A DNA stretch of 64,000 bases from Yanshouia hominis (lineage in GTDB: Bacteria; Bacillota; Clostridia; Oscillospirales; Ruminococcaceae). A program made the position numbers and the translations under genes. The notes beneath the pieces are model-generated. The model had not been told where the DNA came from. It saw nothing but the letters and a program-made list of their open reading frames with translations, and did not search any database. Of this stretch, positions 39,669 to 50,400 are shown in pieces. Each line of letters opens with the position of its first letter. Positions within the stretch are counted from its first letter, which is position 1. The stretch lies in assembly GCA_014385025.1 (NCBI GenBank), contig JACRTB010000006.1, forward strand, positions 1 through 64,000. Reading direction: 5' to 3'.

Positions 39669-40478
39669 ATGCCGGATCAAAGGAAAAAGAAGAAAAACGC
39701 ACCCCAGGGATATATCCCGGCGCCCGGCGGCCAGCCCCGCACCGGCGAACAGGGCCAGATGAACGACCAGCAGCAGGAGATGCACGACCAGATTGAGCAG
39801 AGCGGCTCGGTAACCCCGATGGAGGGGCGCCACGCCATCCACTGCCTGACCATCATCGGCCAGATCGAGGGGCATTACGACGCCCCGCCCCAGACCAAGA
39901 CCACCAAATATGAGCACGTCATTCCGCAGCTGGTCGCAGTCGAGCAGGACCCCCGCATCGAGGGGCTGCTGATGATCCTCAACACCGTCGGCGGGGATGT
40001 TGAAGCGGGGCTGGCTCTCGCCGAGCTTGTCTCGGGAATGAAGAAGCCGACCGTCTCGCTGGTTCTCGGCGGCGGACATTCGATCGGGGTGCCGCTGGCC
40101 TGCAGCGCGCGGCGCTCCTTTATTGTGCCGAGCGCGACGATGACCATTCATCCGGTGAGGATGAACGGGATGGTGCTCGGGGTTCCGCAGACGCTGCACT
40201 ATTTCCAGCGGATGCAGGACCGGATCATCGATTTCGTCACCGCCAACTCCCGCATGCCGGAGAAACGGTTCCGCGAATTCCTTATGAACACCGGCGAGCT
40301 GGTGATGGATGTCGGCACCACCCTCGACGGCGACAAGGCGGTTGCCGAGGGGCTGATTGACCGGCTCGGCGGCCTTTCCGACGCGATTGAGAGCCTGTAC
40401 GAGCTGATCGAGGCCGGACAGGAGGAGGCCGATCCAAAGCCGAAGCAGAAGCGCGGCCGCCAAAAGAAGGCGCGCTGA
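39669..40478 (+). CDS. tepA: ClpP-class serine protease TepA
   Basis: A 269-residue ClpP-fold peptidase. The N-terminal 55 residues are charged and disordered. The ClpP core has Ser138 (GGGHSIGVPLAC) and His161 (TIHPVRM), the usual pair, with an acidic third residue about position 215. TepA (YmfB) was linked to protein export and, in Firmicutes, to the degradation of signal peptides or spore proteins. The basic C-terminus (PKPKQKRGRQKKAR) is a family trait. The ATG follows AGGAGGAACGG. The neighbourhood tepA-uppP-ftsK is common in Clostridia. Confidence 0.92.
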   Translation: MPDQRKKKKNAPQGYIPAPGGQPRTGEQGQMNDQQQEMHDQIEQSGSVTPMEGRHAIHCLTIIGQIEGHYDAPPQTKTTKYEHVIPQLVAVEQDPRIEGLLMILNTVGGDVEAGLALAELVSGMKKPTVSLVLGGGHSIGVPLACSARRSFIVPSATMTIHPVRMNGMVLGVPQTLHYFQRMQDRIIDFVTANSRMPEKRFREFLMNTGELVMDVGTTLDGDKAVAEGLIDRLGGLSDAIESLYELIEAGQEEADPKPKQKRGRQKKAR

Positions 40479-40508
40479 CCATCAACATGAAACATCGGAG
40501 GCGCAGTC

Positions 40509-41393
40509 ATGAGCATGACAGAAGCGATTATTCAGGGGATCATCCAGGGGCTGACCGAGTTTTTGCCCGTCTCCAGCTCGGGACATCTCGCCCTTTACCA
40601 GTATTTTACCGGCAACAATTCCGAGAGCGGAGCGCTCTTTTCGCTGGTTCTGCATCTGGGAACCCTCGTGGCGGTCTTTATCGCCTTCTGGGGGAGCATC
40701 CGGCCGCTGGTTCAGGAGTTTTTCTGTATGCTCGGGGATTTGTTCAAGGGCCGGTTTTCCCTCCGGACCCAGCGTCCCCAGCGCCGGATGATTTTTCTGC
40801 TTTTCGTCTCGCTTCTGCCGCTCGCGCTGACCTTCCTCCTCAAGGATCTTATGCAGGGGGTGGCCGCCGACGGCAATATCATCGTCGAGGGGGTCTGCTT
40901 CCTCGTGACCTCCGCGCTGCTGCTTCTTGCCAACAGCTGCCCGCCCGGGCGGATAAAGGCCGGCCACATGAGTTACCGCGCGGCGGCGGCGATCGGCATT
41001 GCGCAGGCCGTCGCGCCGCTGCCGGGGATTTCGCGGTCCGGCTCGACCCTTTCGACCGGACTGATTCTCGGGCTGGACCGGAAGTTTGCCCTTGATTTTT
41101 CCTTTATTATGGGAATTCCCGCGGTGATCGGCGCGCTGCTGCTCGACGCGAAGGAAATTCTCGGCGGAGGTCTCGGGCTGCCCCTCGGGGTGGTGCTCGC
41201 GGGCCTCGTTACATCGCTGGTCTTCGGCCTGCTCGCCATCGGGATGGTGCGCTGGCTTGTGGCCTCGCAGAAGCTGCAGTGGTTCGGCTTTTACACCCTC
41301 CTGCTCGGCGTGCTGACGCTGGGCGTCGGAATCTATGACGCTGCCGCCGGGCATCCCGTGCAGGCGGCGGTCATCGCCCTTTTCGCAAAATAA
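40509..41393 (+). CDS. uppP: Undecaprenyl-diphosphatase UppP/BacA
   Basis: A 294-residue membrane enzyme that removes phosphate from undecaprenyl diphosphate so that the lipid carrier can be reused in wall synthesis. The conserved [14 protein letters not shown] motif near the N-terminus and [18 protein letters not shown] in the second half hold the catalytic Glu, Ser and Arg. About eight helices are seen. The start has GGAGG nearby. It also confers bacitracin tolerance in many hosts. It lies 30 bp after tepA in the same direction. Confidence 0.95.
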   Translation: MSMTEAIIQGIIQGLTEFLPVSSSGHLALYQYFTGNNSESGALFSLVLHLGTLVAVFIAFWGSIRPLVQEFFCMLGDLFKGRFSLRTQRPQRRMIFLLFVSLLPLALTFLLKDLMQGVAADGNIIVEGVCFLVTSALLLLANSCPPGRIKAGHMSYRAAAAIGIAQAVAPLPGISRSGSTLSTGLILGLDRKFALDFSFIMGIPAVIGALLLDAKEILGGGLGLPLGVVLAGLVTSLVFGLLAIGMVRWLVASQKLQWFGFYTLLLGVLTLGVGIYDAAAGHPVQAAVIALFAK

Positions 41394-41448
41394 TACCCTG
41401 CGGGGCCGGCGGATCCGCTGCCGCGTCTGCAAACAGGAGGTTTTACGG

Positions 41449-43950
41449 TTGGCTGCAAAACGCACACGAAAAAAATCCAAAAGGAGGACCAAGGCTCAGA
41501 TTGCCGCGCAGAACCAGATCCTCGCCGTTCTGCTGTGTACCATCGGGCTGCTCTTTTTCTTCCTTGCCTTCGTCAAGGGGAGCGAGGGGTGGCTTTCGGC
41601 GCACAACGTCCTGCTGGGCATCTTTGGATGGTCCGCGTTCTTCATCGGGCCGATCCTGATCTACATATCGGTGATGGCCTCCTTTGACCGGATCAGCGAC
41701 GACCTGCCGATCCGCGCGTCGCTGACGGCGGTGATGCTGCTGCTGATTTCGGCGGCATTCCAGATTTTCCTCGCCGGCAGGCCGGAGCCGGGCACCGTCG
41801 CGGATCTTTTCCGCGCCCTCTACGCCAATGGGCAGGCGCTGCACGGCGGCGGGGTGGCGGCGCTGATTTTCGGGATGCCGCTGATGATGCTCGGCGCGCC
41901 CGGGGACCGGATCACCGTCGTGCTGCTCCTTTTCCTGCTCGGAATGATTCTGACCAAATCCACCATCGCCGGGGTGCTGCGTTCGGCCAAACGCCCGATG
42001 GAAAAGATTTCGAACGGATACCACGAGCTGCTCGATTCGATGCCCGCGCCGAAGGAGCCGCAGACGCGCCCGCGCGCCAACCGGATGGTTGATATTCCGC
42101 TCGACGACGCGCCGGCCGAGCGTCCCGGGCCGCGCAGCAAAAAGCAGAAGCTTCTCAATGCCCTCGACGGCCGCCCCGCCGCCGGGCCCGTCCCGGAGGA
42201 GGCGGCTCCGGCCGCGCCCGAGCCGCAGCCGGAGCCGCCGTCCGAGCCGATCGTTCCGGACGGCGAGGGGGAACAGCTCTACATCGACGACATCATCAAG
42301 CGGGTCGCGCAGGTGCAGGAGAAGCACCGTCCGCCGGCGGGGGAGCCGCCTGCCGAGCCGCCCGCCGAGGCGCGGGAGCAGGCAGCGCCCGAGGCCCCGC
42401 CCCCGAAACCGGAGCCGCCGGTCTACGTCATGCCGCCGGTCACCCTGCTGCGCGAGCCGAAGGCCCCGGCCGGGGAAGCCGCGACCGCCGAGGAGCTTCG
42501 GCAGAACGCCCAGCGGCTGGTTGATACGCTGCAATCCTTCGGGGTGCAGACCCGAATTATCGACATTGCCCGCGGTCCGGCGGTGACCCGCTATGAGCTG
42601 CAGCCCTCGGCGGGGGTCAAAATCTCGAAGATCACCAACCTCGCGGACGATATCGCCCTCAACCTCGCCTCGGCGGGGGTCCGCATCGAGGCGCCGATCC
42701 CCAACAAGGCCGCGGTCGGAATCGAGGTGCCCAACCGCAGCATCACCCCCGTGACGCTGCGCGAGGTCATCGAGTCGCAGCAGTTTCAGGACGCCAAAAG
42801 CAAGGTTTCGGTGGCGCTCGGCAGGGATATCGCCGGCAACATGACGGTGGCCAACATCGCCAAGATGCCGCACCTGCTGATTGCGGGCGCGACCGGCTCG
42901 GGCAAATCGGTCTGTATCAACTCCATCATCATGAGCATCCTCTTCAAGGCGAGGCCGGAGGAGGTCAAGCTTTTGATGATCGACCCCAAGGTGGTTGAGC
43001 TGGGGGTTTACAACGGCCTGCCGCACCTCGTCATCCCGGTTGTCACCGACCCGAAAAAGGCGGCGGGCGCGCTGGGCTGGGCGGTAACCGAGATGCTCAA
43101 CCGCTACAAGCTCTTCGCCGCCCACGGCGCGCGGGAGATTGAATCGTTCAACAAGATGGTCCGCGCCCAGCGCGAGGCCGCGCCCGAGGGCGCGCCGATG
43201 GCTCCGGGCGGCGAGCCGCTTTCCGAGCTGCCGCACTATGTCATCATCGTGGACGAGCTGGCCGACCTGATGATGGCGGCTCCCACCGAGGTCGAGGATT
43301 CGATCTGCCGCCTCGCCCAGATGGCGCGCGCGGCGGGGATGCATCTGATCATCGCCACCCAGCGTCCGTCGGTGGACGTCATCACCGGCGTGATCAAGGC
43401 GAACATCCCCTCGCGGATCGCCTTCGCCGTCTCTTCGCAGATCGATTCGCGCACCATCCTCGACATGGGCGGCGCCGAAAAGCTGCTCGGCATGGGCGAC
43501 ATGCTCTTCTACCCTGTGGGGTCCGCCAAGCCGACCCGCGTGCAGGGATGCTTTGTCTCGGACGATGAGATCGAGCGGGTGGTCAGTTTTATCAAGAGCG
43601 CCGTTTCGGCCGAATACGACCAGACGGTTCTCGAGGAAATCGACCGCCAGACGCCGACCGGCAAGGGCGGCGGCGCCCAAAGCGGCGGAAGCGACGAATC
43701 GGACGGAGACGAGATGCTGCCCGCCGCCATCGAATGCGTCGTCGAGGCGGGAATCGCCTCCACCTCGCTTTTACAGCGGAAGCTGAAGCTCGGCTACGCC
43801 CGGGCCGCGCGGATTGTCGATGAGCTGGAGGCCCGCGGCATCGTCGGTCCGTTCGAAGGCTCGAAGCCCCGGGCGGTGCTGATCTCGAAGGAACGCTGGA
43901 TCGAAATGAAGCTCAACCAGGCCGCGCAGGCCGAACAAACCAACCAGTAA
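41449..43950 (+). CDS. ftsK: DNA translocase FtsK/SpoIIIE
   Basis: An 833-residue motor that pumps DNA through the division or sporulation septum. It begins [14 protein letters not shown], followed by four membrane helices (about residues 25-165), a Pro/Ala/Glu-rich linker (about 215-345), the alpha and beta motor domains with Walker [11 protein letters not shown] near residue 480 and Walker [12 protein letters not shown] near 600, and a gamma winged helix at the C-terminus ([21 protein letters not shown]). The TTG at 41449, eight bases after CAGGAGG, is the start; a longer upstream frame is only read-through. The type is consistent with SpoIIIE. Confidence 0.95.
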   Translation: MAAKRTRKKSKRRTKAQIAAQNQILAVLLCTIGLLFFFLAFVKGSEGWLSAHNVLLGIFGWSAFFIGPILIYISVMASFDRISDDLPIRASLTAVMLLLISAAFQIFLAGRPEPGTVADLFRALYANGQALHGGGVAALIFGMPLMMLGAPGDRITVVLLLFLLGMILTKSTIAGVLRSAKRPMEKISNGYHELLDSMPAPKEPQTRPRANRMVDIPLDDAPAERPGPRSKKQKLLNALDGRPAAGPVPEEAAPAAPEPQPEPPSEPIVPDGEGEQLYIDDIIKRVAQVQEKHRPPAGEPPAEPPAEAREQAAPEAPPPKPEPPVYVMPPVTLLREPKAPAGEAATAEELRQNAQRLVDTLQSFGVQTRIIDIARGPAVTRYELQPSAGVKISKITNLADDIALNLASAGVRIEAPIPNKAAVGIEVPNRSITPVTLREVIESQQFQDAKSKVSVALGRDIAGNMTVANIAKMPHLLIAGATGSGKSVCINSIIMSILFKARPEEVKLLMIDPKVVELGVYNGLPHLVIPVVTDPKKAAGALGWAVTEMLNRYKLFAAHGAREIESFNKMVRAQREAAPEGAPMAPGGEPLSELPHYVIIVDELADLMMAAPTEVEDSICRLAQMARAAGMHLIIATQRPSVDVITGVIKANIPSRIAFAVSSQIDSRTILDMGGAEKLLGMGDMLFYPVGSAKPTRVQGCFVSDDEIERVVSFIKSAVSAEYDQTVLEEIDRQTPTGKGGGAQSGGSDESDGDEMLPAAIECVVEAGIASTSLLQRKLKLGYARAARIVDELEARGIVGPFEGSKPRAVLISKERWIEMKLNQAAQAEQTNQ

Positions 43951-43996
43951 GGGAGCGGGCCGGAGGCGCCGCTCCGGGAAAGGAAACCTCTGTCAA

Positions 43997-44944
43997 ATGG
44001 CAAGAAGAACCCACAGGGCGGCAAGGAAAAGGCTGCTCAAGAAATTTCTGGCGCCGCTGCTGACGCTGCTGGCCGCGGCGCTGACCGGCTACAGCGTCTG
44101 GGATTACACCGGCGGCGCGAGCCTGCCCGCCGCGGCGATGCCCGAGGGGGCGCTCGTCTCGGTGCAGGTCATCGACGTGGGACAGGGCAGCAGCCTGCTG
44201 CTGCACACCGCGGAGCATTCGGTTCTCATCGACGCGGGGGAGCGGGAGGCCCGTGAAGCGGTCGCCGCGCAGCTCGACGCATGGGGGATCACCTCCCTTG
44301 ACCTGATGGTGCTGACCCACCCGCACACCGATCATTACGGCGGGGCGGTCGGCCTGCTGGGGGAGTACGGGGTCGATGCCCTTTGGATGCCCGCCGTCAG
44401 CGAGGTGCTGCTGCCGACCAACCGGAGCTACGGGCAGCTTTTGGATGCGATCGAGCAGAACGGCTGCGCGGTGGAGCTTTTGACGGAGCCGCGCACCCTT
44501 TCTCTGGGGGAGGGGATTACCCTCTCGCTGCTCGACGGCTTTGTTCCGGAGCCGGACAACCTCAACGACACCTCCCTCTGTCTGCGGATTGACGCGGGGG
44601 AGGCGTCCTTCCTCATCACCGGCGACGGGGAAACGCCGGTCGAGGACCGCCTGCGGGAGGGCGGAGAGCCGATCGACGCCGATATTCTGGTGGCGGGCCA
44701 CCATGGAAGCTCGACCTCCTCCCGGCAGAAATTTCTCAACGCCGTTTCCCCCAAAGCGACGGCCATCTCCTGCGGGGCGGGCAACGACTACGGACATCCG
44801 CATGAAAAGACGCTGGAGCGGCTGGCCCCCTTTGGGCCGGTCTACCGGACCGACCTTTCGGGGACCATCACCTTCACCACCGACGGAAAGACGATTTCCG
44901 TCACCGCCGGTCAGATCAACGACACCATCGACGCAAAGGGGTGA
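43997..44944 (+). CDS. ComEC/Rec2-like metallo-beta-lactamase-fold protein, membrane-anchored
   Basis: A 315-residue protein with a basic N-terminus, one hydrophobic helix (about residues 18-36) and an extracytoplasmic metallo-hydrolase domain. Motifs: VIDVGQGSSLLLHT, the metal site LTHPHTDHYGG (HxHxDH), ITGDGE and VAGHHGSS. This domain resembles the C-terminal part of ComEC, but no membrane competence domain is present, so it is a stand-alone homologue. In Firmicutes it is often followed by a DUF3006 gene, and that is the case here. A nuclease or phosphodiesterase activity is a guess. Confidence 0.9.
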   Translation: MARRTHRAARKRLLKKFLAPLLTLLAAALTGYSVWDYTGGASLPAAAMPEGALVSVQVIDVGQGSSLLLHTAEHSVLIDAGEREAREAVAAQLDAWGITSLDLMVLTHPHTDHYGGAVGLLGEYGVDALWMPAVSEVLLPTNRSYGQLLDAIEQNGCAVELLTEPRTLSLGEGITLSLLDGFVPEPDNLNDTSLCLRIDAGEASFLITGDGETPVEDRLREGGEPIDADILVAGHHGSSTSSRQKFLNAVSPKATAISCGAGNDYGHPHEKTLERLAPFGPVYRTDLSGTITFTTDGKTISVTAGQINDTIDAKG

Positions 44945-44949
44945 GAAGC

Positions 44950-45672
44950 TTGCTGAGCATTGAACGGATCGCGGGGGAGACCGCCCTCTGCGAGGACGAC
45001 GAGGGGAAGCGGGTCAGGCTGCCGAGGGCTTCGCTGCCCGACGGCGCGGGCGAGGGGGATCTTCTGTGCCCCGTTCCGGGCGGCTGGGAGATCGACCGGG
45101 AGGAGACGGCCCGGCGGCGCGGCGCCGCGGCGGAACGTCTTTCCCGGATGAGCGCCCGCACCCGCCGCGCCAATCTGGAAACGGCTCTGCGGCTTGCGAG
45201 CGAGCCGGTCAGCGCCTCGGCGCTGGCGGAACGCTTTCATGTCAGCCGGCAGATTATCGTGGGGGATATCGCTCTGCTGCGGGCCGGGGGCGCTCCGGTC
45301 GTCGCCACTCCCCGCGGCTATCTGCTCGAGGGGCGCGGGGAGGCCCCCGAACGGCTCTACACCGTCGCCTGCCGCCACACCACGCCGGAATCGCTGCTGC
45401 AGGAGCTTTATCTTGCGGTCGATCAGGGAGCGGCGGTGGTGGATGTGACGGTGGAGCATCCGGTTTACGGGCAGCTCACCGGACAGCTTGAGGTGCGCTC
45501 GCGTTATGACGCCGACCGTTTTGTCCAGACGCTGGCGGAATCGGACGCCGCGCCCCTCTCGATGCTGACGGGGGGCATTCACCTGCACACCCTGCGCTGC
45601 CCCGACCGGGACTGCTTCGAACGGGTCCGCGCCGCGCTGCGCGAGGCGGAGATTCTGGTCGAGGAGCTTTGA
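44950..45672 (+). CDS. niaR: DUF3006 - NiaR (HTH-3H) fusion regulator
   Basis: A 240-residue protein joining two normally separate parts. Residues 1-66 (LSIERIAGETALCEDDEGKRVRL ... DREETARRRGAAAERLSRM) are DUF3006, the small partner usually found beside the ComEC-like gene. Residues 70-125 are a winged-helix HTH (ALAERFHVSRQIIVGDIALLRAGG) and 137-238 a 3H domain with its conserved His residues (RHTTPESLL, EHPVYG, GIHLHT), which bind metal and niacin. NiaR represses NAD salvage or transport genes when niacin is present. The TTG at 44950 was chosen for its distance from AAGGGG; the GTG at 44941 overlaps the previous stop. A terminator follows. Confidence 0.85.
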   Translation: MLSIERIAGETALCEDDEGKRVRLPRASLPDGAGEGDLLCPVPGGWEIDREETARRRGAAAERLSRMSARTRRANLETALRLASEPVSASALAERFHVSRQIIVGDIALLRAGGAPVVATPRGYLLEGRGEAPERLYTVACRHTTPESLLQELYLAVDQGAAVVDVTVEHPVYGQLTGQLEVRSRYDADRFVQTLAESDAAPLSMLTGGIHLHTLRCPDRDCFERVRAALREAEILVEEL

Positions 45673-45687
45673 CAGAAAAACAGATAC

Positions 45688-45717
45688 AAAAAGGAGCGCT
45701 CCCGCGCTCCTTTTTTT
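45688..45717 (+). terminator. Terminator after the NiaR-type gene
   Basis: AAAAAGGAGCGC and GCGCTCCTTTTT pair around a 4-base loop, followed by further T: a clear intrinsic terminator. Confidence 0.95.
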
Positions 45718-45726
45718 GCGGGGGAC

Positions 45727-45756
45727 TTTACCGGCGGCGGGAATCCGTGCTACACT
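45727..45756 (+). promoter_or_regulatory. Promoter of the second M20 hydrolase gene
   Basis: TTTACC (45727-45732) and TACACT (45751-45756) with an 18-base spacer, 39 bases upstream of the start. Confidence 0.6.
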
Positions 45757-45795
45757 GAAAAAAAGCAAACGGCGCATTGGAAAGGAGGAAGATTC

Positions 45796-47031
45796 ATGGC
45801 AGATGTCAAACGGATTGAGAAGGATATCGAGGCGTTGTATCAAATCTCCGCCCCCTGTGAGGAGGGCTGCACCCGCCTGAGCTATACCCCTGCTTACCGC
45901 GAGGCGGTGGAATACCTGAAATCGCGGATGGCTGAATTTGGAATGCAGGTGCGGGAGGACCGAATAGGGACCCTTTACGGGGTGGTCAAGGGCAGCAATC
46001 CCGCCGCGCCGGGGATTGTGTCCGGCTCCCACCTCGACACGGTGCGCTGCGCCGGAGCCTTTGACGGGCTGGCGGGAATCGTCTGCTCTCTTGAGGCCGC
46101 GCGGATGCTGGTGGAGAGCGGTGTTCCGATGGAAAGCGACTTCGAGGTGGTCGCCACCATCATGGAGGACGGCGGACGCTATCCCGGCACCACCGGCAGC
46201 CGGTTTATGGTGGGAATCTACGGCGAGCCGGATCTGCACCGCCTGACCGATGACGACGGGATTTTGCTGATCGACGCGATGCGGGAATACGGTTTGCCGG
46301 GCAATATTGAGGGGGTCTGCCGCCGCCCGGAGGAAGCCAAGGCCTTCCTCGAGCTGCATATGGAGCAGGCAACCCGGCTCCAGTCCTCCCACACCGATAT
46401 CGGTGTGGTGCGCACCATCTGCGGAAACGCATGGTTCCGGCTGACCGCGCGCGGCAGGGCGAGCCATCCGGCGATTCCGCACGCCGAACGCAGCGACGCC
46501 GGGCTGGCGTCAATCCGCCTGCTCTCCCGCCTTGAGGATAAGATTGCGGCCGATTACAACGGCAGAATCACCGTCAACTGCGGCCAGATGGAGCTGAAGC
46601 CCGGCGCGGTCAACGCGGTGCCCTCCCGCGCGGTCTTTACGGTGGATTTCCGCTCCTTTGAGCAGAGCTGCCTTGACGCCATGAGCGCCTTCCTGCGGGA
46701 GGAAGCCTTGCGCATCGAGCGGGAATACCGCGTTTCCTTTGAGGTGCAGTTCCTCAAGGGGAGCGCTCCCGTCGAAAACAGCCCCAATATTATCGACGCC
46801 TTTGAACGGGCGGCGGCCCGCCTCGGATACACCAGCATGCCGCTCAATTCGGGGGCGGGGCATGATACGATGTTCCTGCGGCGCATCTGGGACGCCGGGC
46901 TGATTTTCATCCCGAGCTACAACGGCGGGGTCACCCACTGCCCGGAGGAGTTCACCGACTATGCGAATCTGGCCAAGGGAGCCGATGTTCTGCTTGAAAC
47001 GGCGCGGATCATTGACCGGGAGAAAAAATGA
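45796..47031 (+). CDS. M20-family Zn-dependent amidohydrolase, paralogue of the gene at 24470
   Basis: A 411-residue enzyme of the carbamoylase/allantoate amidohydrolase type. Metal residues lie in SGSHLDTVRCAGAFDG, IMEDGGRYPGTTG, ELHMEQATRLQ and SGAGHDTMFL. Compared with the copy at 24470 the acidic motif is MEDGGRYPGTTG instead of TEESARFNYPTVG, so substrate preference probably differs. The ATG follows AAAGGAGGAAG. It stands alone with its own promoter and a terminator downstream. Confidence 0.92.
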   Translation: MADVKRIEKDIEALYQISAPCEEGCTRLSYTPAYREAVEYLKSRMAEFGMQVREDRIGTLYGVVKGSNPAAPGIVSGSHLDTVRCAGAFDGLAGIVCSLEAARMLVESGVPMESDFEVVATIMEDGGRYPGTTGSRFMVGIYGEPDLHRLTDDDGILLIDAMREYGLPGNIEGVCRRPEEAKAFLELHMEQATRLQSSHTDIGVVRTICGNAWFRLTARGRASHPAIPHAERSDAGLASIRLLSRLEDKIAADYNGRITVNCGQMELKPGAVNAVPSRAVFTVDFRSFEQSCLDAMSAFLREEALRIEREYRVSFEVQFLKGSAPVENSPNIIDAFERAAARLGYTSMPLNSGAGHDTMFLRRIWDAGLIFIPSYNGGVTHCPEEFTDYANLAKGADVLLETARIIDREKK

Positions 47032-47038
47032 ACACGCA

Positions 47039-47065
47039 GAAGGGCCGTCCGGAGGGCGGCCCTTT
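47039..47065 (+). terminator. Terminator after the second M20 hydrolase gene
   Basis: AAGGGCCG and CGGCCCTT pair around TCCGGAGGG, followed by TCTTG, eight bases after the stop. Confidence 0.8.
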
Positions 47066-47446
47066 CTTGTGGGGCTTATCGGATGAACCGCGCGTGACCT
47101 TTTCCGCTTCGTGAAGGCCGGCTCCGGGCCAAAGAAAAGGAATCGCGGCCGGCCTGAGGGATGATCCTTGAGGCGGCCGGCCCGCCGCCGCGGATGCCGG
47201 AAAGGCCGCGCTCTATTTTGGAACAGGTCATTTGGGAAGGTACGCGTTCCCGCCGGCGCATCTGCCCGGCGATCCGCGCCTGAGAACGGCGGCGGTCCCT
47301 GCGCAGGGGGCGGAGGCTTTGCCATGTCGCGGCGCGCCCGGCGCATCCGCGGCCGCTTCCGCTTCCCGCGCGTCAAAGCGCGCCCGGCGGGAAAAAGCTG
47401 CCGGTATTTCAAGCGGCGCGGCGGCTCCGGCGGGGACCTCTGACAG
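47066..47446. other. Intergenic region between convergent genes
   Basis: About 380 bp of GC-rich sequence with no supported gene. An open frame at 47168-47443 is of the antisense/GC-rich kind without a ribosome binding site. Confidence 0.5.
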
Positions 47447-47479
47447 AAAAATGCCTCCGGCAGAGCCGGAGGCATTTTT
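47447..47479 (-). terminator. nifJ terminator
   Basis: AAAAATGCCTCCGGC pairs perfectly with GCCGGAGGCATTTTT around AGA; on the minus strand it ends in five T. It is 19 bases past the nifJ stop. Confidence 0.95.
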
Positions 47480-47498
47480 GAAGGGCTTGACAGGGAAA

Positions 47499-50400
47499 TT
47501 ACTTTTCGGCGCGCTTGGCAAGCGCATCGTACTTGGAAGCCGCATTCTCCCTGGCCTTCTCGAAGAGGACCTTGGCGCGGTCCGGGAAGGAACGCTCGAG
47601 CGAGGAGTAACGGACCTCGTTCTTGATGAACGCCTCGTAATCGGCGGTCGGCGCCTTCGAGTCAAGCTGGAAGGGATTCTTGCCCTCGGCGGCGAGACGG
47701 GGATCATACCGGAAGTTGTTCCAGTAGCCGGCCTCGACAGCGCGCTTGATCTCGGTCTGGGCGATGCTCATGCCGCCGCGGATGCCGTGGTTGATGCAGG
47801 GGGCGTAGCAGATGACCAGCGAGGGGCCGTGATACGCCTCGGCCTCGGCAATCGCCTTGACGGTCTGGGCATAGTCGGCGCCCATGGCGACCTGTGCGAC
47901 GTAGATATAGCCGTAGCTCATCGCGATGCCGGCGAGGTCCTTCTTCTTGACGGTCTTGCCGGCCGCGGCGAACTGGGCGACGGCGCCGGTGGGAGTGGCC
48001 TTCGAGGACTGGCCGCCGGTGTTGGAGTAAACCTCGGTATCGAAGACAACGATGTTGACGTCCTCGCCGGAAGCAAGGACATGGTCCAGACCGCCGTAGC
48101 CGATGTCGTAGGACCAGCCGTCGCCGCCGAAGATATAGACGGCCTTCTTGGCGAGGTAATCCTTTTCGCTGAGGATCTCGGCGGATTTCTCGCAGCCGGC
48201 CTTGGCGGCCTTCTCAAGCTCAGCCACCAGAGCCTCGGTGCAGGCGGTGTTGGCCTTGGTGTCGTCCTTGGTGGCCATGAAAGCGTCGATCGCGTCGTTG
48301 AGCGAAGCGGTGGTCGAAACTTCCCTGAGGGCGTCCAGCTTGCCGATCAGCTTCTCGCGGATCGCCTTCTGGCCGAGGAAGATGCCGTAGCCGAACTCGG
48401 CGTTATCCTCAAAGAGGGAGTTGCCCCAGGCGGGACCCTTGCCTGCCTTGTTGGTGCAGTAGGGGGTGGAGGGAGCCGAGCCGCCCCAGATCGAGGAACA
48501 GCCGGTCGCGTTGGCGATATACATCCGGTCGCCGAAGAGCTGGGTGACCAGCTTGGCATAGGGGGTCTCGCCGCAGCCCGCGCAGGCGCCCGAGAACTCG
48601 AGCATCGGCTGGCGGAACTGGCTGCCCTTGACCGTCTCAACCTTGAACTTGTCGAGAACGGCTTGGTCCATCTCGATCTCGGTGCCGTAGGCGAAGCCCT
48701 TCTGGGCGCCGAGCTGGCTCTCAAGCGGCTTGAGGACCAGAGCCTTCTCGCCCTTCTTGCCGGGGCAGACGTTGGCGCAGGAGCCGCAGCCGGTGCAGTC
48801 GAGGGCGGAAATGGTGATGCCGAACTTGTAGCCGGGCATGCCGGTCATATCGGCGAGCTTCTGCTCGGCGGGAGCCGCGGCGGCCTGCTCGGCGTTGAGC
48901 GCGACCGGGCGGATGACGGCGTGCGGGCAGACATAGGAGCAGAATCCGCACTGGATGCAGTTTTCGGGCATCCAGCAGGGAACGTCAACCGCAACGCCGC
49001 GCTTCTCGTAAGCGGCGGAGCCCTGCGGCAGGGTGCCGTCGGCATAGGGGGCCAGGGCCGAGACAGGCAGCTTGTCGCCCTTCTGCGCGTTGGCGGGCAC
49101 CATGATGTTGTTGACAAAGTCAACGAGCTTCTGGTTGGAGCCAACCGCGACCGGATGAACCAGCTCGCCGCCGGCGTTCTTCCAGGAGGCGGGAACCTCG
49201 ACCTTGTGCATGCCGTTCACGCCGGCGTCGATCGCATCGTGGTTCTGCTTGACGACGTCGTCGCCCTTCTTGCCGTAGCTCTTGGTGGCGGCGTCCTTCA
49301 TGAAGCGGACGGCGTCCTCGATCGGGATGATGTTCGCCAGCTTGAAGAAGGCCGACTGCAGGATGGTGTTCAGGCGGTTGCCGAGGCCGATCTTCTTGGC
49401 GATCGAAACGGCGTCGATGGTGTAGAAGTTGATGTTGTTCTCGGCGATATAGCGCTTGACCGGGCCGGGCAGATGCTTCTCAAGGGCTTCCATATCCCAG
49501 CCGCAGGAGAGCAGGAAGGTGCCGCCGGGCTTGAGGGCCGAGAGCATGTCGTACTTATCAATATAAGCCGAGTTGTGGCAGGCCACGAAGTCGGCCTTCT
49601 CGATCAGGTAGGTCGAGCGGATCGGGGTGTGGCCGAAGCGCAGGTGGGAAACGGTGACGCCGCCCGACTTCTTCGAGTCATAGGAGAAATAGGCCTGCGC
49701 GTACATGTCGGTGTGGTCGCCGATGATTTTGATCGAGTTCTTGTTGGCGCCGACGGTGCCGTCCGAGCCGAGGCCCCAGAACATGCAGGAGGTGGTGCCC
49801 TTCGGAGCGGTGTCGGGGTTCTCGGCGATCGGCAGGGAGAGGTTGGTCACATCGTCCTCAATGCCGATGGTGAAGCGCTTCTTGGCCTGCTTCTCGGCAT
49901 TGCGGTAGACGGCGATGATCTGCGCGGGGGTGGTGTCCTTCGAGCCGAGGCCGTAGCGGCCGGAGAACATCGGCAGCTGGCCGAACTTCGACTCACGCAG
50001 GCCGAGCACAACGTCGAGGAAAAGCGGCTCGCCGATCGAGCCGGGCTCCTTGGTGCGGTCGAGGACGCTGATGGTTTTGACCGAATCCGGAATGACCTCA
50101 ACCAGCTTCTCGGGAACGAAGGGGCGGTAGAGGCGGACGGTCACGAGACCGTACTTGCCGCCGGCGGCGTTGAGGTAATCGATCGTCTCGCGGATGGTCT
50201 CGCAGACCGAGCCCATGGCGATGATGACATGCTCGGCGTCCGCCGCGCCGTAGTAGTTGAAGAGCTTGTAGTCGGTGCCGATTTTGGCATTGACCTTGTC
50301 CATATACTCCTCAACGATGGCGGGCAGCGCGTCATAGTAGGGGTTGGCGGCTTCCTTGGCCTGGAAGAAGATGTCGGGGTTCTGGGCGGAGCCGTGCAGC

